Origin: Chroococcidiopsis thermalis PCC 7203
GTDB taxonomy: Bacteria > Cyanobacteriota > Cyanobacteriia > Cyanobacteriales > Chroococcidiopsidaceae
Reading direction: 5' to 3'
Assembly: GCF_000317125.1 (NCBI RefSeq)
Contig: NC_019695.1
Location: forward strand, 2,220,336 to 2,284,335
DNA: 64,000 nucleotides
The translations under genes were made by a program, and so were the position numbers. Below the pieces are notes generated by a model. It was not told the DNA's origin. It saw only the letters and a list, made by a program, of their open reading frames with translations, and did no database searches. Shown here in pieces: positions 45,801-54,122 of this stretch. The stretch's first letter is position 1. Each line of letters begins with the position of its first letter.

Positions 45801-48624
45801 TCTCGTTCTCGTCATACATCACTTCGCACAGCGCGTAGCCTTCGTCGATCGACGTGAACAGCGATCGATATTTCACTTCCGATTCGCGCAAATCTTCTTC
45901 AGCACGGGCGCGTTCGAGGCGGGGGAACGTGCGGTTCGAGACTTCAACGATTAAAGCGATTTCATCTACCGTCCACTCGCGCACCTCGCGGCAGGTCACC
46001 GTCAGACAGCCTTGCCATTCGCCCCGCCAGTGATAAGGGACGACGATAACCGCAGCGACATCGATGGCGGCGGTGGCTTGCGCGTCAGTGCGCTCATCGT
46101 GTTGCGTGTCGCAGACGACCCAAGTTTCTCCGGCGCGCATCGTGCGGGTGGACTCTTCGGTCATATATTCGGCGAAGCGAAACGTTCCCAGGAGTTGCGG
46201 CACGTCCGCCGCGTTCCAGCTATATTTTATCGTTACCGATTCGTGCCGTTCGTCAACGTAGGAGAAATTGAAGCCGTCGAGCCGCAGATGCGTTGCTAGT
46301 CGCTCACCGGTGCTTTTCATAATGGCTTCTTCGGAAGCAAGGCGAGAAGAATCTTCGGCGATTTGGGCGAGAAGAGCGAGATTCGCTTCACGGCGTTTGC
46401 GATCGCTTACGTCCTGATAAACAGCAGCAACTCGCGTCTCGTTTGGCTCACCCACTTTGAAAACGTAGAAGTTATACCAAACATCAAGCGGTGCGGTGTA
46501 AAACTCGTGGCGTTCGCCAATGCCGGTTCGCGCAACTCTGCCAAAGGTTTCAAACCAATGCGATTCAAAGTTGGAGTTAATCTCCAGGGTTCGTCGGACG
46601 ACGAGTTCGGTTCCCATCATTTTCACCGCCGCCGGATTTGCTTCTAAATAGAGGATGTCTATTGGCTGGTCATTCTCGTCAAAAATCACATCAACGAGAA
46701 TGTAGCCCTCATCCATCGAATCAAAAAGCGTGCGGTATTTTTCTTCCGATTCGCGCAAGGCTGCTTCTCTTAGCTTGCGATCGCTGATATCACTGGCTGC
46801 TCCGAACCATTCAATAATCTCACCCTGCTGATTCAGCAACGGAATGGCACGCGAGAACGTCCAGCCGATCGTGCCGTCTTCTCGAAAAACGCGGTGTTCT
46901 AATTCAAAATTGCTTTTGGTTTGGATGGCTGATTCAATGGTAGCCCACACCTGCGGCTGTTCATCTTCGGGAATATATTCATCAAGCCAAGTGCGCTTCG
47001 GATCGGTGGTGCTGGCGATGAACTGCTTGCCATCGAGGTTGTGCATCACGCTCCAATCTGCGCTCATTCTATACACAATGTCCGAGCTGGCGTTGACGAA
47101 TGCGCGGAAATGCGCTTCGCTCTCGCGCAGGGCGGCTTGGGCTTGTCGCTGCTCGAGCAAGTCAGCGGCTTGGCGGACGAGTAAATCGAGAAACCGTAGT
47201 TCGCGATCGCTCGGTCGATGGTGTTTGCACCAGTGAGTCGAAACCATGCCGATCGCTTTGCCCGAACGGGCAATCAGCGGGGTGGACTGTGCCGAGAGAT
47301 ACCCAGCCTCAACGTGCAGTCGCATCGAGCCATGCGGGTCTTCGCTCTCTGGCACATCGAAATCAACAAAGGTGCGATCGCCCGTTACCAATGCTCTACC
47401 ACAGGATGTATTGGAACTGGCATCAACGCGATAGAAACGATCGGTCAGGTCGCGCTCAAAGCCTTGAGTTGCCAGCAGCAGCAGGTCTTGCGTCGCGACC
47501 TCCAGAATTTGGATCGATCCGGCATCTGCGCGGGTGAGGGCGATCGCCGTTGCCACAATCTCGTTGTAAATCACCTGAATGTCGCCTTCAGTGGTGAGTC
47601 GTGCGCTCAGGTCACGCAACAGTTGTGTATCTTTAAAGTCTGCCGCGATCGCTGCTTCGGCAATTTTGCGATCGCTAATGTCATAGGAAACAGCCAGCAC
47701 CGCATAGACTTCACCGTTTACAGAACGAAGGGGTGTTCCGCGCGATATATACGAGCGATCGTGAGCGTTGTGTTCGTACTCAAACGACTCGCCAGCAAGA
47801 GCTTTACGGTACAATATCTCATAATTCGTCGTTAATTCGGGCGGCAGCACCTCGAAAATTGTTTGTCCGATGAAATCTTCGGGTTTAAATCCGGCTGCGG
47901 ATAAAGCTTCTCCTTCGGCAAGCAGGTAGCGGAGATCGCGATCGACGACAAACGCAGCCCCACCGGGAAGATTCGAGATTAAAGCCCGTGCGCGATCTTC
48001 TGCCTGTCTGTGTTCCTCAACTTTTACCTCCAAAGCCGCGTTGACAGCTAGTAATTCCCTCGTTTGTTGCTGTTTCAAGAGTAGGGCTGCGGCGGTAAAG
48101 TCTGCCAAACTCGTCATCACCCGCACATCTTCTGCGTCAAAATGCCGTTGCTCGTCGTGCGACATAATCCAAATCGCGCCGATCGCATGGTCATCAGCAA
48201 TCAAGGGCAAGAGTAAGGCTTCAACGATCGGGGTGTTCGCGTCTTGAAGATACGTGAAATACCGTTCAGGATGAGAAAAAAGCTGCGGTGTGCCGCGATC
48301 GACACAAACCCCACAAGGGCTAAAGTCGCGGGGAATCAAGCCATCGTGTGTGAATCTTCCAGCTAATTCACTCCAGCGAAAGACTTCTTCCCCGTCACTC
48401 GTTTCTAGCAAGCTCACGCCTGCTGTCCCCGCCTGACATAGCTCCAGGGCGATTTCTACCAAAGTTTGCAGCAGGCTTTCCGAATCGCGCACCATCTGTC
48501 GTGCCAGCGGTAGCATTGCCTGAGCTTCTGCCTGCCAATTAGGGGGACGGGGCGATCGCCGCGATATCTCCTCGGTAATTAAAATATCATCTAGCGTCAC
48601 TGTCTCCGATCGCGATCGCTGCAT
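42826..48624 (-). CDS. Giant hybrid histidine kinase (GAF/PAS array, two kinase cores)
   Basis: A 1932-residue cytoplasmic multi-sensor kinase. Approximate domain order: GAF 35-195, PAS 215-335, GAF 340-500, PAS 505-625, PAS 630-750, GAF 755-905, PAS 915-1035, GAF 1045-1215, HisKA with His1252 (VSHEFRTPL), HATPase 1350-1465, receiver with Asp1616 (LVLSDVMMPGLDG), second HisKA with His1712 (VSHELNTPL), HATPase 1810-1932 (DTGIGI, GLGLGLAIARHL). There are no TM helices. Two complete kinase cores flanking one receiver allow an internal relay. The linker before the receiver (about 1480-1560) contains translated dispersed repeats. The GAF domains lack an obvious chromophore Cys assignment, so light sensing is open. 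Confidence 0.93.
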   Translation of the reverse strand: MQRSRSETVTLDDILITEEISRRSPRPPNWQAEAQAMLPLARQMVRDSESLLQTLVEIALELCQAGTAGVSLLETSDGEEVFRWSELAGRFTHDGLIPRDFSPCGVCVDRGTPQLFSHPERYFTYLQDANTPIVEALLLPLIADDHAIGAIWIMSHDEQRHFDAEDVRVMTSLADFTAAALLLKQQQTRELLAVNAALEVKVEEHRQAEDRARALISNLPGGAAFVVDRDLRYLLAEGEALSAAGFKPEDFIGQTIFEVLPPELTTNYEILYRKALAGESFEYEHNAHDRSYISRGTPLRSVNGEVYAVLAVSYDISDRKIAEAAIAADFKDTQLLRDLSARLTTEGDIQVIYNEIVATAIALTRADAGSIQILEVATQDLLLLATQGFERDLTDRFYRVDASSNTSCGRALVTGDRTFVDFDVPESEDPHGSMRLHVEAGYLSAQSTPLIARSGKAIGMVSTHWCKHHRPSDRELRFLDLLVRQAADLLEQRQAQAALRESEAHFRAFVNASSDIVYRMSADWSVMHNLDGKQFIASTTDPKRTWLDEYIPEDEQPQVWATIESAIQTKSNFELEHRVFREDGTIGWTFSRAIPLLNQQGEIIEWFGAASDISDRKLREAALRESEEKYRTLFDSMDEGYILVDVIFDENDQPIDILYLEANPAAVKMMGTELVVRRTLEINSNFESHWFETFGRVARTGIGERHEFYTAPLDVWYNFYVFKVGEPNETRVAAVYQDVSDRKRREANLALLAQIAEDSSRLASEEAIMKSTGERLATHLRLDGFNFSYVDERHESVTIKYSWNAADVPQLLGTFRFAEYMTEESTRTMRAGETWVVCDTQHDERTDAQATAAIDVAAVIVVPYHWRGEWQGCLTVTCREVREWTVDEIALIVEVSNRTFPRLERARAEEDLRESEVKYRSLFTSIDEGYALCEVMYDENEKPVDLRYLEVNPAFEQLSGLENAVGKTAVELNPILESFWLEAIDRVIQTGVATRVEDYAEGLNRWIDIYFSRVGGEGSRQIAVVFNDITDRKRTEAQLRRAAEMDAFRVKLSDALRSLSDSVEIQMTASRVLREHLGAIRVCYFEAFDQTEEVSATAEDLIADAPPFVGHTYRFTDFEPAAIVEARTGRTTWRDDVTTDESLSLEQQSACAMTQTRAWVLAPLVKKGRFVACLVAYFNEPHPWTPDEIALLEETAERTWAAVERARAEAAMRELELQRIRESAVREEERQQAETLAELDRAKTTFFSNVSHEFRTPLTLLLAPLQDALSDRTHPLASAHRERLELAHRNANRLLKLVNTLLDFSRIEVGRMEAVYEPTDLAMFTTELASVFRSAIERAGLRLIVDCPPLPEPVYVDREMWEKIVLNLLSNALKFTLEGEIAVRLHRADGECAQRNGRAERVRLQIQDTGTGIAPEELPHLFERFYQVRGAQARTHEGSGIGLALVHELIRLHVGSVDVSSVVGQGTCFTVTIPLGTAHLQGDRLRRVVGDSPSETLRERNTTQRTQASTAIGAASYVEEAERWLPADSAPPQPPDLRGENIVKVPLAKGNLGESLGLQTDATFPSARILLVDDNADMRDYLTRILSEYVQVEAVADGATALAAVQERAPNLVLSDVMMPGLDGFALLKALRADPPTREIPIILLSARAGEESIVEGLEAGADDYLIKPFSAAELVSRVNAHLQMAQLRGEALRQERTTSRRKDELLSTVSHELNTPLVAILGWTRLLRGSPPSQSMLMKSLETIERNATLQAKLIQDLLDISRITAGKVRLSLQPVELQSVIENAIAAVLTAAIAKDIHLQWQPTDRNPSVTVLGDRDRLQQTICNLLTNAIKFTPESGSITVQLVVKESWESKVAEIGITDTGIGIATDFLPHVFDRFRQAEGADSAKGLGLGLAIARHLVELHNGTIHAESSGAGLGATFTVKLPILQE
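44126..44180. repeat. In-frame small dispersed repeat in the giant kinase
   Basis: GTTCGCGAAGCGTCTCCGAA followed by GGAGAATCGCCTACGACTCG and ACGTAGGCGATCGC forms hairpins (GCGAAGCGTCTC; TCGCCTAC/GTAGGCGA). It is a typical cyanobacterial small dispersed repeat, here coding for the linker around GDSPSETLRERN. Confidence 0.75.
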
Positions 48625-48657
48625 TATCCTTACTGCTACAGTGTTGGGTGCTATGTT

Positions 48658-48760
48658 TCAATTCGGTAGAAATTACTAACGGCAGCTTGACGGTAAAACT
48701 TGCGCCGCGCCCTTCTCCATCGCTTGCTACTTCAATTATATCTCCGTACAGTTGGACGCT
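48658..48760 (-). pseudogene. 3' remnant of a third histidine kinase gene
   Basis: Minus-strand translation reads VQLYGDIIEVASDGEGRGA then SFTVKLPLV, the terminal block of a HATPase domain. The intact kinase at 49551 ends TIEAASEGEGRGA-TFTVKLPLV. Nothing of the rest remains. The fragment lies just upstream of the giant kinase start and points to loss of a paralogue by deletion or recombination. Confidence 0.8.
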
Positions 48761-48841
48761 TGAAAATCAAAAGTAGTACAAACCAACTTCTACTACCTTT
48801 CCTTTAAACGTAACTGTCATAGCATTTAGCAAAAAGACTCC

Positions 48842-48971
48842 TTGCTTTCTCAATTTGTCTAATTGCTTTCTCATTTAGGTAAATCGCGCATTCATTTCTG
48901 TGTTTTCCGCAAGCAAAAAGGTAAATTGCTTTCTCAATTTGCCTGTTTGCTAACTCATTCAGTTAATTCAC
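48842..48971. repeat. Two direct repeats upstream of the giant kinase
   Basis: TTGCTTTCTCAATTTG occurs at 48842-48857 and 48926-48941. Each is followed by a related segment (TCTAATTGCTTTCTCATTTA and CCTGTTTGCTAACTCATTCA), giving units of about 46 bp with an 84-bp period. They could be regulatory sites for the kinase genes. Confidence 0.6.
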
Positions 48972-49000
48972 ATACTCTTGATTTAACATCACTCCTTATC

Positions 49001-49339
49001 TCAAGGCTTGCTGCCAATATTTTTTTGTAAAGCAGCAAGGCGTTCTCTCACTTTAGGCGCTCGAAATCCTAAAACAATATCCTGGGGTGCAATGCCACGC
49101 CCAACTAGTTCTCGATCGATGACAATTTCAGTGCTATTGTGCTGAATCCAGACTTTGCCCTCAATCAGGTCTAGTTGCATGGCACAACCATAGATGCGGT
49201 AGTCGTTGCGCCAACCATTGTGCATGACAAGATAGCGATCGCGCTGCTCGTCAAAAATCAACTGAGCTTCCGGATCGTCAGCGGCAAAATCTTGCAAGAG
49301 ATCGCACACAATTTGGCGATATTGATTTACTCGCTCCAT
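49001..49339 (-). CDS. xisI: XisI-family protein
   Basis: A 112-residue member of the XisI family (fdxN element excision controlling factor). Typical sequence is visible: YRQIVCDLLQDFA, AQLIFDEQRDRYLVMHNGWR, IYGCAMQLDLIEGKVWIQ, NSTEIVIDRELVGRGI and DIVLGFRAPKVRE. XisI was first linked to excision of the Anabaena fdxN element together with XisH; most copies now sit in pairs away from that element and their role is unclear. The start overlaps the end of the xisH remnant, the standard arrangement. The family name is used as symbol; excision activity is not implied. Confidence 0.9.
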   Translation of the reverse strand: MERVNQYRQIVCDLLQDFAADDPEAQLIFDEQRDRYLVMHNGWRNDYRIYGCAMQLDLIEGKVWIQHNSTEIVIDRELVGRGIAPQDIVLGFRAPKVRERLAALQKNIGSKP

Positions 49340-49537
49340 TGCTCGATCGCCTCCCGATCTGAATTATAAATAATCAACCGAACGTCATAGCGGTTTATTA
49401 GCGATCGCTTCCTCTGCCGCAAGGTAGATGTAAATATCGGCAACGCCATAGCGCAGGCGATAGGGGTCGTGGGTAATTATCCAGCCATCTTTTTGCAGTG
49501 CGAGCTTGACGGGATCGTGAAAAATGTCTTTAGCCAT
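49327..49537 (-). pseudogene. xisH: xisH with internal deletion and frameshift
   Basis: The 5' part is intact (MAKDIFHDPVKLALQKDGW, then IITHDPYRLRYGVADIYIY) and runs to a stop after about 50 codons. The 3' end, in another frame, reads RLIIYNSDREAIEQWSE and stops overlapping the xisI start. The middle (about 65-70 codons of the usual 135-140), which carries the nuclease-like core residues, is gone. So xisI here lacks its partner. Confidence 0.85.
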
Positions 49538-49550
49538 ATTACCTAAACTG

Positions 49551-52538
49551 TCAAACTAATGGTAGCTTGACGGTAAAGGTTGCGCCTCGTCCTTCTCCCT
49601 CGCTTGCTGCTTCGATCGTACCGTGATGCAATTCAACCAAGTGACGGGCGATCGCCAAGCCAATTCCCACCCCTCCAGGAGAATGAGAGCTGGGTACTTC
49701 AGCTTGACTAAAGCGATCGAAAACCTGGGGGAGAAACGATTGTGCAATGCCAATCCCAGTATCGGTAACGGTAATTTGAGCAACAGAACCAAGGCGTTCC
49801 AGCCGGATGTTTACTCGTCCTCCTTTAGCTGTGAATTTGATCGCATTGGATAGCAAATTGATGATGATTTGTCGCAGGCGATCGGGATTGCCCAAAACAG
49901 AGATTTCTACACCGTCAGGTATCGTCTCGACCAGTTGAATTTGCTTTGCTTGGGTTGTTTCACGTAGCGTTGTCACAACTTCTTTAGTCAGGGTGACGAG
50001 ATTGACTCTTTGAAGTTGTAATTGAAACTTTCCTGAGAGAATGCTAGAAATATCTAACAAATCTCTCACCAGTTTTGCCTCAACTGTGGCGTTGCGCTCG
50101 ATCGTTGCCAATGCACGAGCCATCTTGGTTTGGTCAAAAGGTTTTGTTTGTAATAAGCGCGCCCAACCGAGAATCGCGGCAAGTGGGGCTTGCAGTTCGT
50201 GAGTTACGGTCATGAGAAACTCATTCTTGAGGCGGTTGGCGGATTGCTCCTGGCGCAGGCGTGACATTTGTAGTTGCGTCTCTACTCGCGCCACCAGTTC
50301 GCGGGCAGAGAAGGGTTTGATCAGGTAATCATCTGCCCCTGCTTCCAGTCCTTCGATCGTTGCTTCTTCTCCCGCCCGTGCTGATAGCAGAATAATCGGA
50401 ATACTTTTGGTTGCAGGGTCAGCCCGCAGTGCCTCAAGTAGTTGGAACCCGTCCATCTCTGGCATCATCACATCACTCAGCACTAGATCGGGGAGTTGTT
50501 GTTGGATTAAGTTAAGGGCGATCGCGCCATTTGCTGCTGTTTCCACCTGAGCGCGTTGACTTAACAACCGCTTCAAATAGTCACGCATATCGGCGTTGTC
50601 ATCTACCAGCAGAACGCAGGCTGGGGAGGCTGAGGGAGCTGAGGAGGCTGAGGGGGAAAGAGAGTTACCGTTCAATGGCTCTTCACTCCATCTGCTCCCC
50701 CTGCTCCCCCTGCTCTCTTCAGGTAGCCATTGCAACGCTTCTTCCACGTAGGGAGATGTCCCAAGAGCGGTTGAGGTCATGGTGCGAGTCGAGCCAATCT
50801 GTTGGGCAGGCAGATGGGCGCATCCGGTTGGAATAAATACGCTAAAGCAACTGCCTTCCCCCTCAACACTGCTAACCTTAACTGTTCCACCATGCAGTTT
50901 TACCAATTCCTCACAGAGCGATAAACCAATCCCCGATCCTTCAAATGTCCGTCCCTGCGCTCCTTTGACCCGATGGAATCGTTCAAACAGACGGGGAATT
51001 TCTGCGGCTGGAACACCAATGCCCGTGTCTTGTATCGCTAGCTCAACCCAATCGCCGACTTGATGCAGGCGAACGGTAATCGCACCTGTGAACGTGAATT
51101 TGAAAGCGTTTGAGATCAAATTGAGAACAATCTTTTCCCACATCTCGCGATCGACATACACTGGATCGGGCAGGGGAGGACAATCGACCACCAAGCGCAA
51201 GTTTGCCTTCTCGATGCAAGCGCGAAATACACTGGCTAATTCTGCGGTAAAGGTTGCCAAATCGGTCGGTTCGTAAACAGCAGATGTGCGATCGCTTTCA
51301 ATCCGTGAGAAATCCAGGAGCGTATTCACTAGCTTTAGCAACCGCAACCCATTGCGCTGCATCACTTCAATGCGCTGTCGTTGATTGGGCGACAGCGGAT
51401 CGTCTCGATCGGTTAACGCATCTTCGGCAGGACCCAACATCAAGGTGAGGGGTGTGCGAAATTCATGGCTAACATTGCTGAAGAACTCAGTTTTGGCGCG
51501 ATCGAGTTCTGCTAATGCCTCTGCTCTCTGGCGTTCCTGCTCATAGCTGTGAGCCGTGGCGATCGAACTTTCCACCTGCTGAGCCACCAGTTCGAGGAAT
51601 GAGCGATATTTGGCATTGAACTCAAGCCGGGGGCTAATTCCTGCCACCAGCAGACATTCCACCTGTTCTTTGTTGCTCGACAGAATCGGGAGAATGAAAG
51701 CAGAATGGGGACTTTCCCCCCACGGTTCGACCGGGAGCGATCCGAAGCGATCGACGACATCAGTAATCAGCAGCGATTCACGGCTCTGGAGAACGTCCCC
51801 CAGCGACCAGCAACTTGAGCGATCGGTCAAATCGATCTCTCTTGGCGCAGCGGCACTGTTTGCGGGCAGCCCGCTTAAAGCCACCCGTTCTGCCAAGTTA
51901 CCACTGACCTGATAGAACAGGGCAAAGGGAATATCGTAAGGATCGAGCGCATCGGCAGCAGTGAGGTAGGCGGACAAGCGCGTTTTTGCCCCACTGACCG
52001 CCGTGGCTAGCTCTCGCAGCATCGTCAAGCGACGTTGACCAATCACTTGCTGAGTCGTCTCAGTCGTGGTTGCAAGGACTCCACCGATCTTGTCCGTCTC
52101 ATCCCGAATGGGGCTATAGCAGTTAGTAAAATAGGTTTCTTCCAGGTAGCCAAAGCGCAAAAGAGGATTGAGCTGATCTTCCGCAAAAACGGCTACACCC
52201 GTATTCCTGACGCTCTCACACAGGGGTTTAAGCTGGTCATCCCAAACTTCTGACCACGTCTCGCGCACGGGTTGTCCCAGCGCCTTGGGGTGATATGCCC
52301 CATAAATAGCAATCATGGCATCGTTGTAAAGCTGGATGTCGTCCTCTCCCCAGAGAATGGTGTGGGCAAAGCGAGACGCGAGCATGGTGCTGACGGAGGT
52401 ACGCAGGCTCTGCGACCAGTTCTCGACAGAACCTAATGGCGTGGTTGACCAGTCGTGCGATCGTATCAATGCACCCATCTCGCCCCCACCCGCAAAAATC
52501 GTCTCAGACAAAGAATTAGATTGGGCTTGGGGGGTCAT
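49551..52538 (-). CDS. Hybrid histidine kinase with two kinase cores
   Basis: A 995-residue cytoplasmic kinase built like the C-terminal half of the 1932-residue protein. It has a PAS-like N-terminus (20-160, NWSQSLRTSVSTMLASRFAH), GAF (170-335), HisKA with His358 (VSHEFRTPL), HATPase (455-570), a repeat-derived Ser/Pro linker (600-640), receiver with Asp689 (LVLSDVMMPEMDG), second HisKA with His780 (VTHELQAPL) and second HATPase (880-995, DTGIGIAQSFLPQVFDRFSQ). The close match in layout suggests duplication from the same ancestor. It is 35 bp downstream of the PAS-receiver gene, so both are one unit. Confidence 0.93.
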   Translation of the reverse strand: MTPQAQSNSLSETIFAGGGEMGALIRSHDWSTTPLGSVENWSQSLRTSVSTMLASRFAHTILWGEDDIQLYNDAMIAIYGAYHPKALGQPVRETWSEVWDDQLKPLCESVRNTGVAVFAEDQLNPLLRFGYLEETYFTNCYSPIRDETDKIGGVLATTTETTQQVIGQRRLTMLRELATAVSGAKTRLSAYLTAADALDPYDIPFALFYQVSGNLAERVALSGLPANSAAAPREIDLTDRSSCWSLGDVLQSRESLLITDVVDRFGSLPVEPWGESPHSAFILPILSSNKEQVECLLVAGISPRLEFNAKYRSFLELVAQQVESSIATAHSYEQERQRAEALAELDRAKTEFFSNVSHEFRTPLTLMLGPAEDALTDRDDPLSPNQRQRIEVMQRNGLRLLKLVNTLLDFSRIESDRTSAVYEPTDLATFTAELASVFRACIEKANLRLVVDCPPLPDPVYVDREMWEKIVLNLISNAFKFTFTGAITVRLHQVGDWVELAIQDTGIGVPAAEIPRLFERFHRVKGAQGRTFEGSGIGLSLCEELVKLHGGTVKVSSVEGEGSCFSVFIPTGCAHLPAQQIGSTRTMTSTALGTSPYVEEALQWLPEESRGSRGSRWSEEPLNGNSLSPSASSAPSASPACVLLVDDNADMRDYLKRLLSQRAQVETAANGAIALNLIQQQLPDLVLSDVMMPEMDGFQLLEALRADPATKSIPIILLSARAGEEATIEGLEAGADDYLIKPFSARELVARVETQLQMSRLRQEQSANRLKNEFLMTVTHELQAPLAAILGWARLLQTKPFDQTKMARALATIERNATVEAKLVRDLLDISSILSGKFQLQLQRVNLVTLTKEVVTTLRETTQAKQIQLVETIPDGVEISVLGNPDRLRQIIINLLSNAIKFTAKGGRVNIRLERLGSVAQITVTDTGIGIAQSFLPQVFDRFSQAEVPSSHSPGGVGIGLAIARHLVELHHGTIEAASEGEGRGATFTVKLPLV

Positions 52539-52573
52539 TGTCGTGCCTTCTCCTGAATAAAAATGTTGATTTT

Positions 52574-53662
52574 TCAGCCAGTTGAACGAATCGCACTTGT
52601 GCTTGTGGAAGCGCGTCCAGCCAATCGAGTCACCATTTCAATCAACTCTGTAGGTTGAGCTAGCTTGTGCAGATGCGACTCAAATCCAGCTGCCAGTGCT
52701 TTTGAGCGATCCTCTTCTAGATAGGCGGTAAGCGCAGCCGCCGGAATATGCCATCCTTTCTTGGCTTCCAGTTGCCGCACTTTGCTAATCAAGCTATACC
52801 CATCCTCATAGGGCATCCGAATGTCGCTAACTAAAACATCGGGATGGAATTGCTCCATTGCCTCTAACGCTGCGGCGGCGGTTGCTACTGCCGTCACGCG
52901 AATGCCATGTGACTCCAAAACAGCGGTAACAAATTCGCGGGCATCGGCTTCGTCGTCCACCACAAGAACCTGTAAGTCGTCAAGGGCGTGTGGCAGTACG
53001 GTGAGGGGAGTAGTTACTTGGGCTGGGATATCTTCGCGGTTAAGTGCAAAGGCGGGTTGAGTAACAACCTGCTTGTACTCGCTAATGTCATGCACGCCAA
53101 TTCGCAATGCCTCGATCGCACCAGCATCATCGAGGCATTGCGCCACTTTCAAAAGCGCTGCAAACGAGTTACCGCCTCTTGGGCATAGGTTTATCTCCCA
53201 ATTTTGCACGTCACTGATAAAAGGAAGCTGGTTGAGAAGAGCGCGAAAGCTCATGCGATCGCTTTGTGCAATATAAACAGCGAGTGGTTTACCAACCAGA
53301 TAGTTTTGTGGCACATGTAGTAGTGTAGCGATCGCCCGATTAGCTTTTAGGATGACTCCATTGCTATCGGTCACCAAATAAGCATCTGGGCTGAATTGAA
53401 ACAAATCGTAATAATACTGACGCTCTTGCATCGCTTGTTGATTTTGCCCGAAAAGCTCCTCCTCAACGACGGCTGATGCTTCCAAACTCGTCTGCATCTC
53501 CTCGATATCCAGTTGGAGATTTTCCAGGGCAGCAGCAATCTCCTCTAGAGCTTCAGTCACCTTTTTTTGTAGCGGGGGAGATGACTGCATCATATAATTG
53601 TGCAGAACTGCTATCTGCTGATGAATTAGTTGAATATATCCTCTAAAGTTCTCGTCGCTCAT
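52574..53662 (-). CDS. PAS-receiver response regulator
   Basis: A 362-residue protein. A helical N-terminus (residues 10-75, VTEALEEIAAALENLQLDIE, probably a coiled coil) leads to a PAS domain at 83-195 (FSPDAYLVTDSNGVILKANR). A receiver follows at 232-345 with acidic pair VDDEAD, phospho-acceptor Asp280 in LVSDIRMPYEDG and conserved Thr/Lys positions (AALTAYL, LHKLAQP; the usual KP pair is altered). It has no output domain, so it probably relays phosphate within the adjacent kinase system. It is the first gene of the unit with the 995-residue kinase. Confidence 0.88.
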   Translation of the reverse strand: MSDENFRGYIQLIHQQIAVLHNYMMQSSPPLQKKVTEALEEIAAALENLQLDIEEMQTSLEASAVVEEELFGQNQQAMQERQYYYDLFQFSPDAYLVTDSNGVILKANRAIATLLHVPQNYLVGKPLAVYIAQSDRMSFRALLNQLPFISDVQNWEINLCPRGGNSFAALLKVAQCLDDAGAIEALRIGVHDISEYKQVVTQPAFALNREDIPAQVTTPLTVLPHALDDLQVLVVDDEADAREFVTAVLESHGIRVTAVATAAAALEAMEQFHPDVLVSDIRMPYEDGYSLISKVRQLEAKKGWHIPAAALTAYLEEDRSKALAAGFESHLHKLAQPTELIEMVTRLAGRASTSTSAIRSTG

Positions 53663-53850
53663 GGATTGTATCTTAGCTTCCTCTTACCCGCTGACTTTCA
53701 TGACTTATACAGTTTCTCAAGATTCTCACCCCAAGACAGCAGTAAAAAAGAACTTCAGCAGATAAAAATTTTTACTTCTGAGAATTGCTTGCTCAATTTA
53801 CTATGATACAAGCACTCTTTAGACAGTGCGATACCTGTTTCCAATGCCAG

Positions 53851-53919
53851 CCAATCGGATTAGCGATCGCCCCCACTAACGCCTCTGGCTTTACTGGTTT
53901 GGCGATCTGAACTTGAAAG
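53851..53919 (-). pseudogene. Remnant of a receiver domain near the right island end
   Basis: Minus-strand translation FQVQIAKPVKPEALVGAIAN then PIG matches the last helix of a CheY-like receiver (the GFxxHxxKPVxPxxLV pattern). It is embedded in a 114-codon frame that also runs antisense through the tRNA fragment and is not itself a credible gene. Confidence 0.65.
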
Positions 53920-54063
53920 GAAGCGTAGCAAAAGAGTATTATCTTGCCAATTCTAACCTGCTGCTCCAGGGCAGATAGCACTGTTGCTTGCCATTGCTGC
54001 TTCCATTCTTGACTTTCCATCTTTGCCCTGAGATGACTGAAACCCTTGTAAATTAAACCTTTT

Positions 54064-54117
54064 CCATAGCCTTCCAAGCTATTGATGTGAGTTCGATTCT
54101 CGCTACCCGCTTTTTGA
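54064..54117 (+). other. Partial tRNA-Gly copy (attR-like)
   Basis: The sequence matches 40382-40435 at 52 of 54 positions: anticodon arm, variable loop, T-arm and 3' acceptor strand. The 5' half of the tRNA is missing, so it cannot be functional. The two differences fall in the T-stem (C to T) and acceptor strand (G to A), which suggests drift after loss of function. Confidence 0.85.
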
Positions 54118-54122
54118 GTCAA

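Larger units (their letters stand above)
40382..54117. mobile_element. Putative tRNA-Gly-integrated genomic island, immobilised
   Basis: A 13.7-kb segment bounded by the tRNA-Gly 3' repeat and its partial copy. It contains a truncated tyrosine integrase next to the intact tRNA, an IS3-type remnant, a cluster of minus-strand signalling genes (CheR-PAS, two hybrid kinases, PAS-receiver), fragments of further kinase and receiver genes, and a xisH-xisI pair. The layout is that of an integrative element. With the catalytic half of the integrase gone, self-excision should be impossible. Neither boundary has been tested against an empty site. Confidence 0.7.

Noticed and set aside
44807-47835. Plus-strand ORFs of 100-205 codons opposite the giant kinase
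   Set aside because: High GC in this gene gives few stops on the opposite strand; the translations are basic/Cys-rich with no domain, and the minus-strand frame is unambiguous.
48842-48971. Possible small CRISPR
   Set aside because: Only two imperfect copies, no palindromic repeat and no consistent spacer length.
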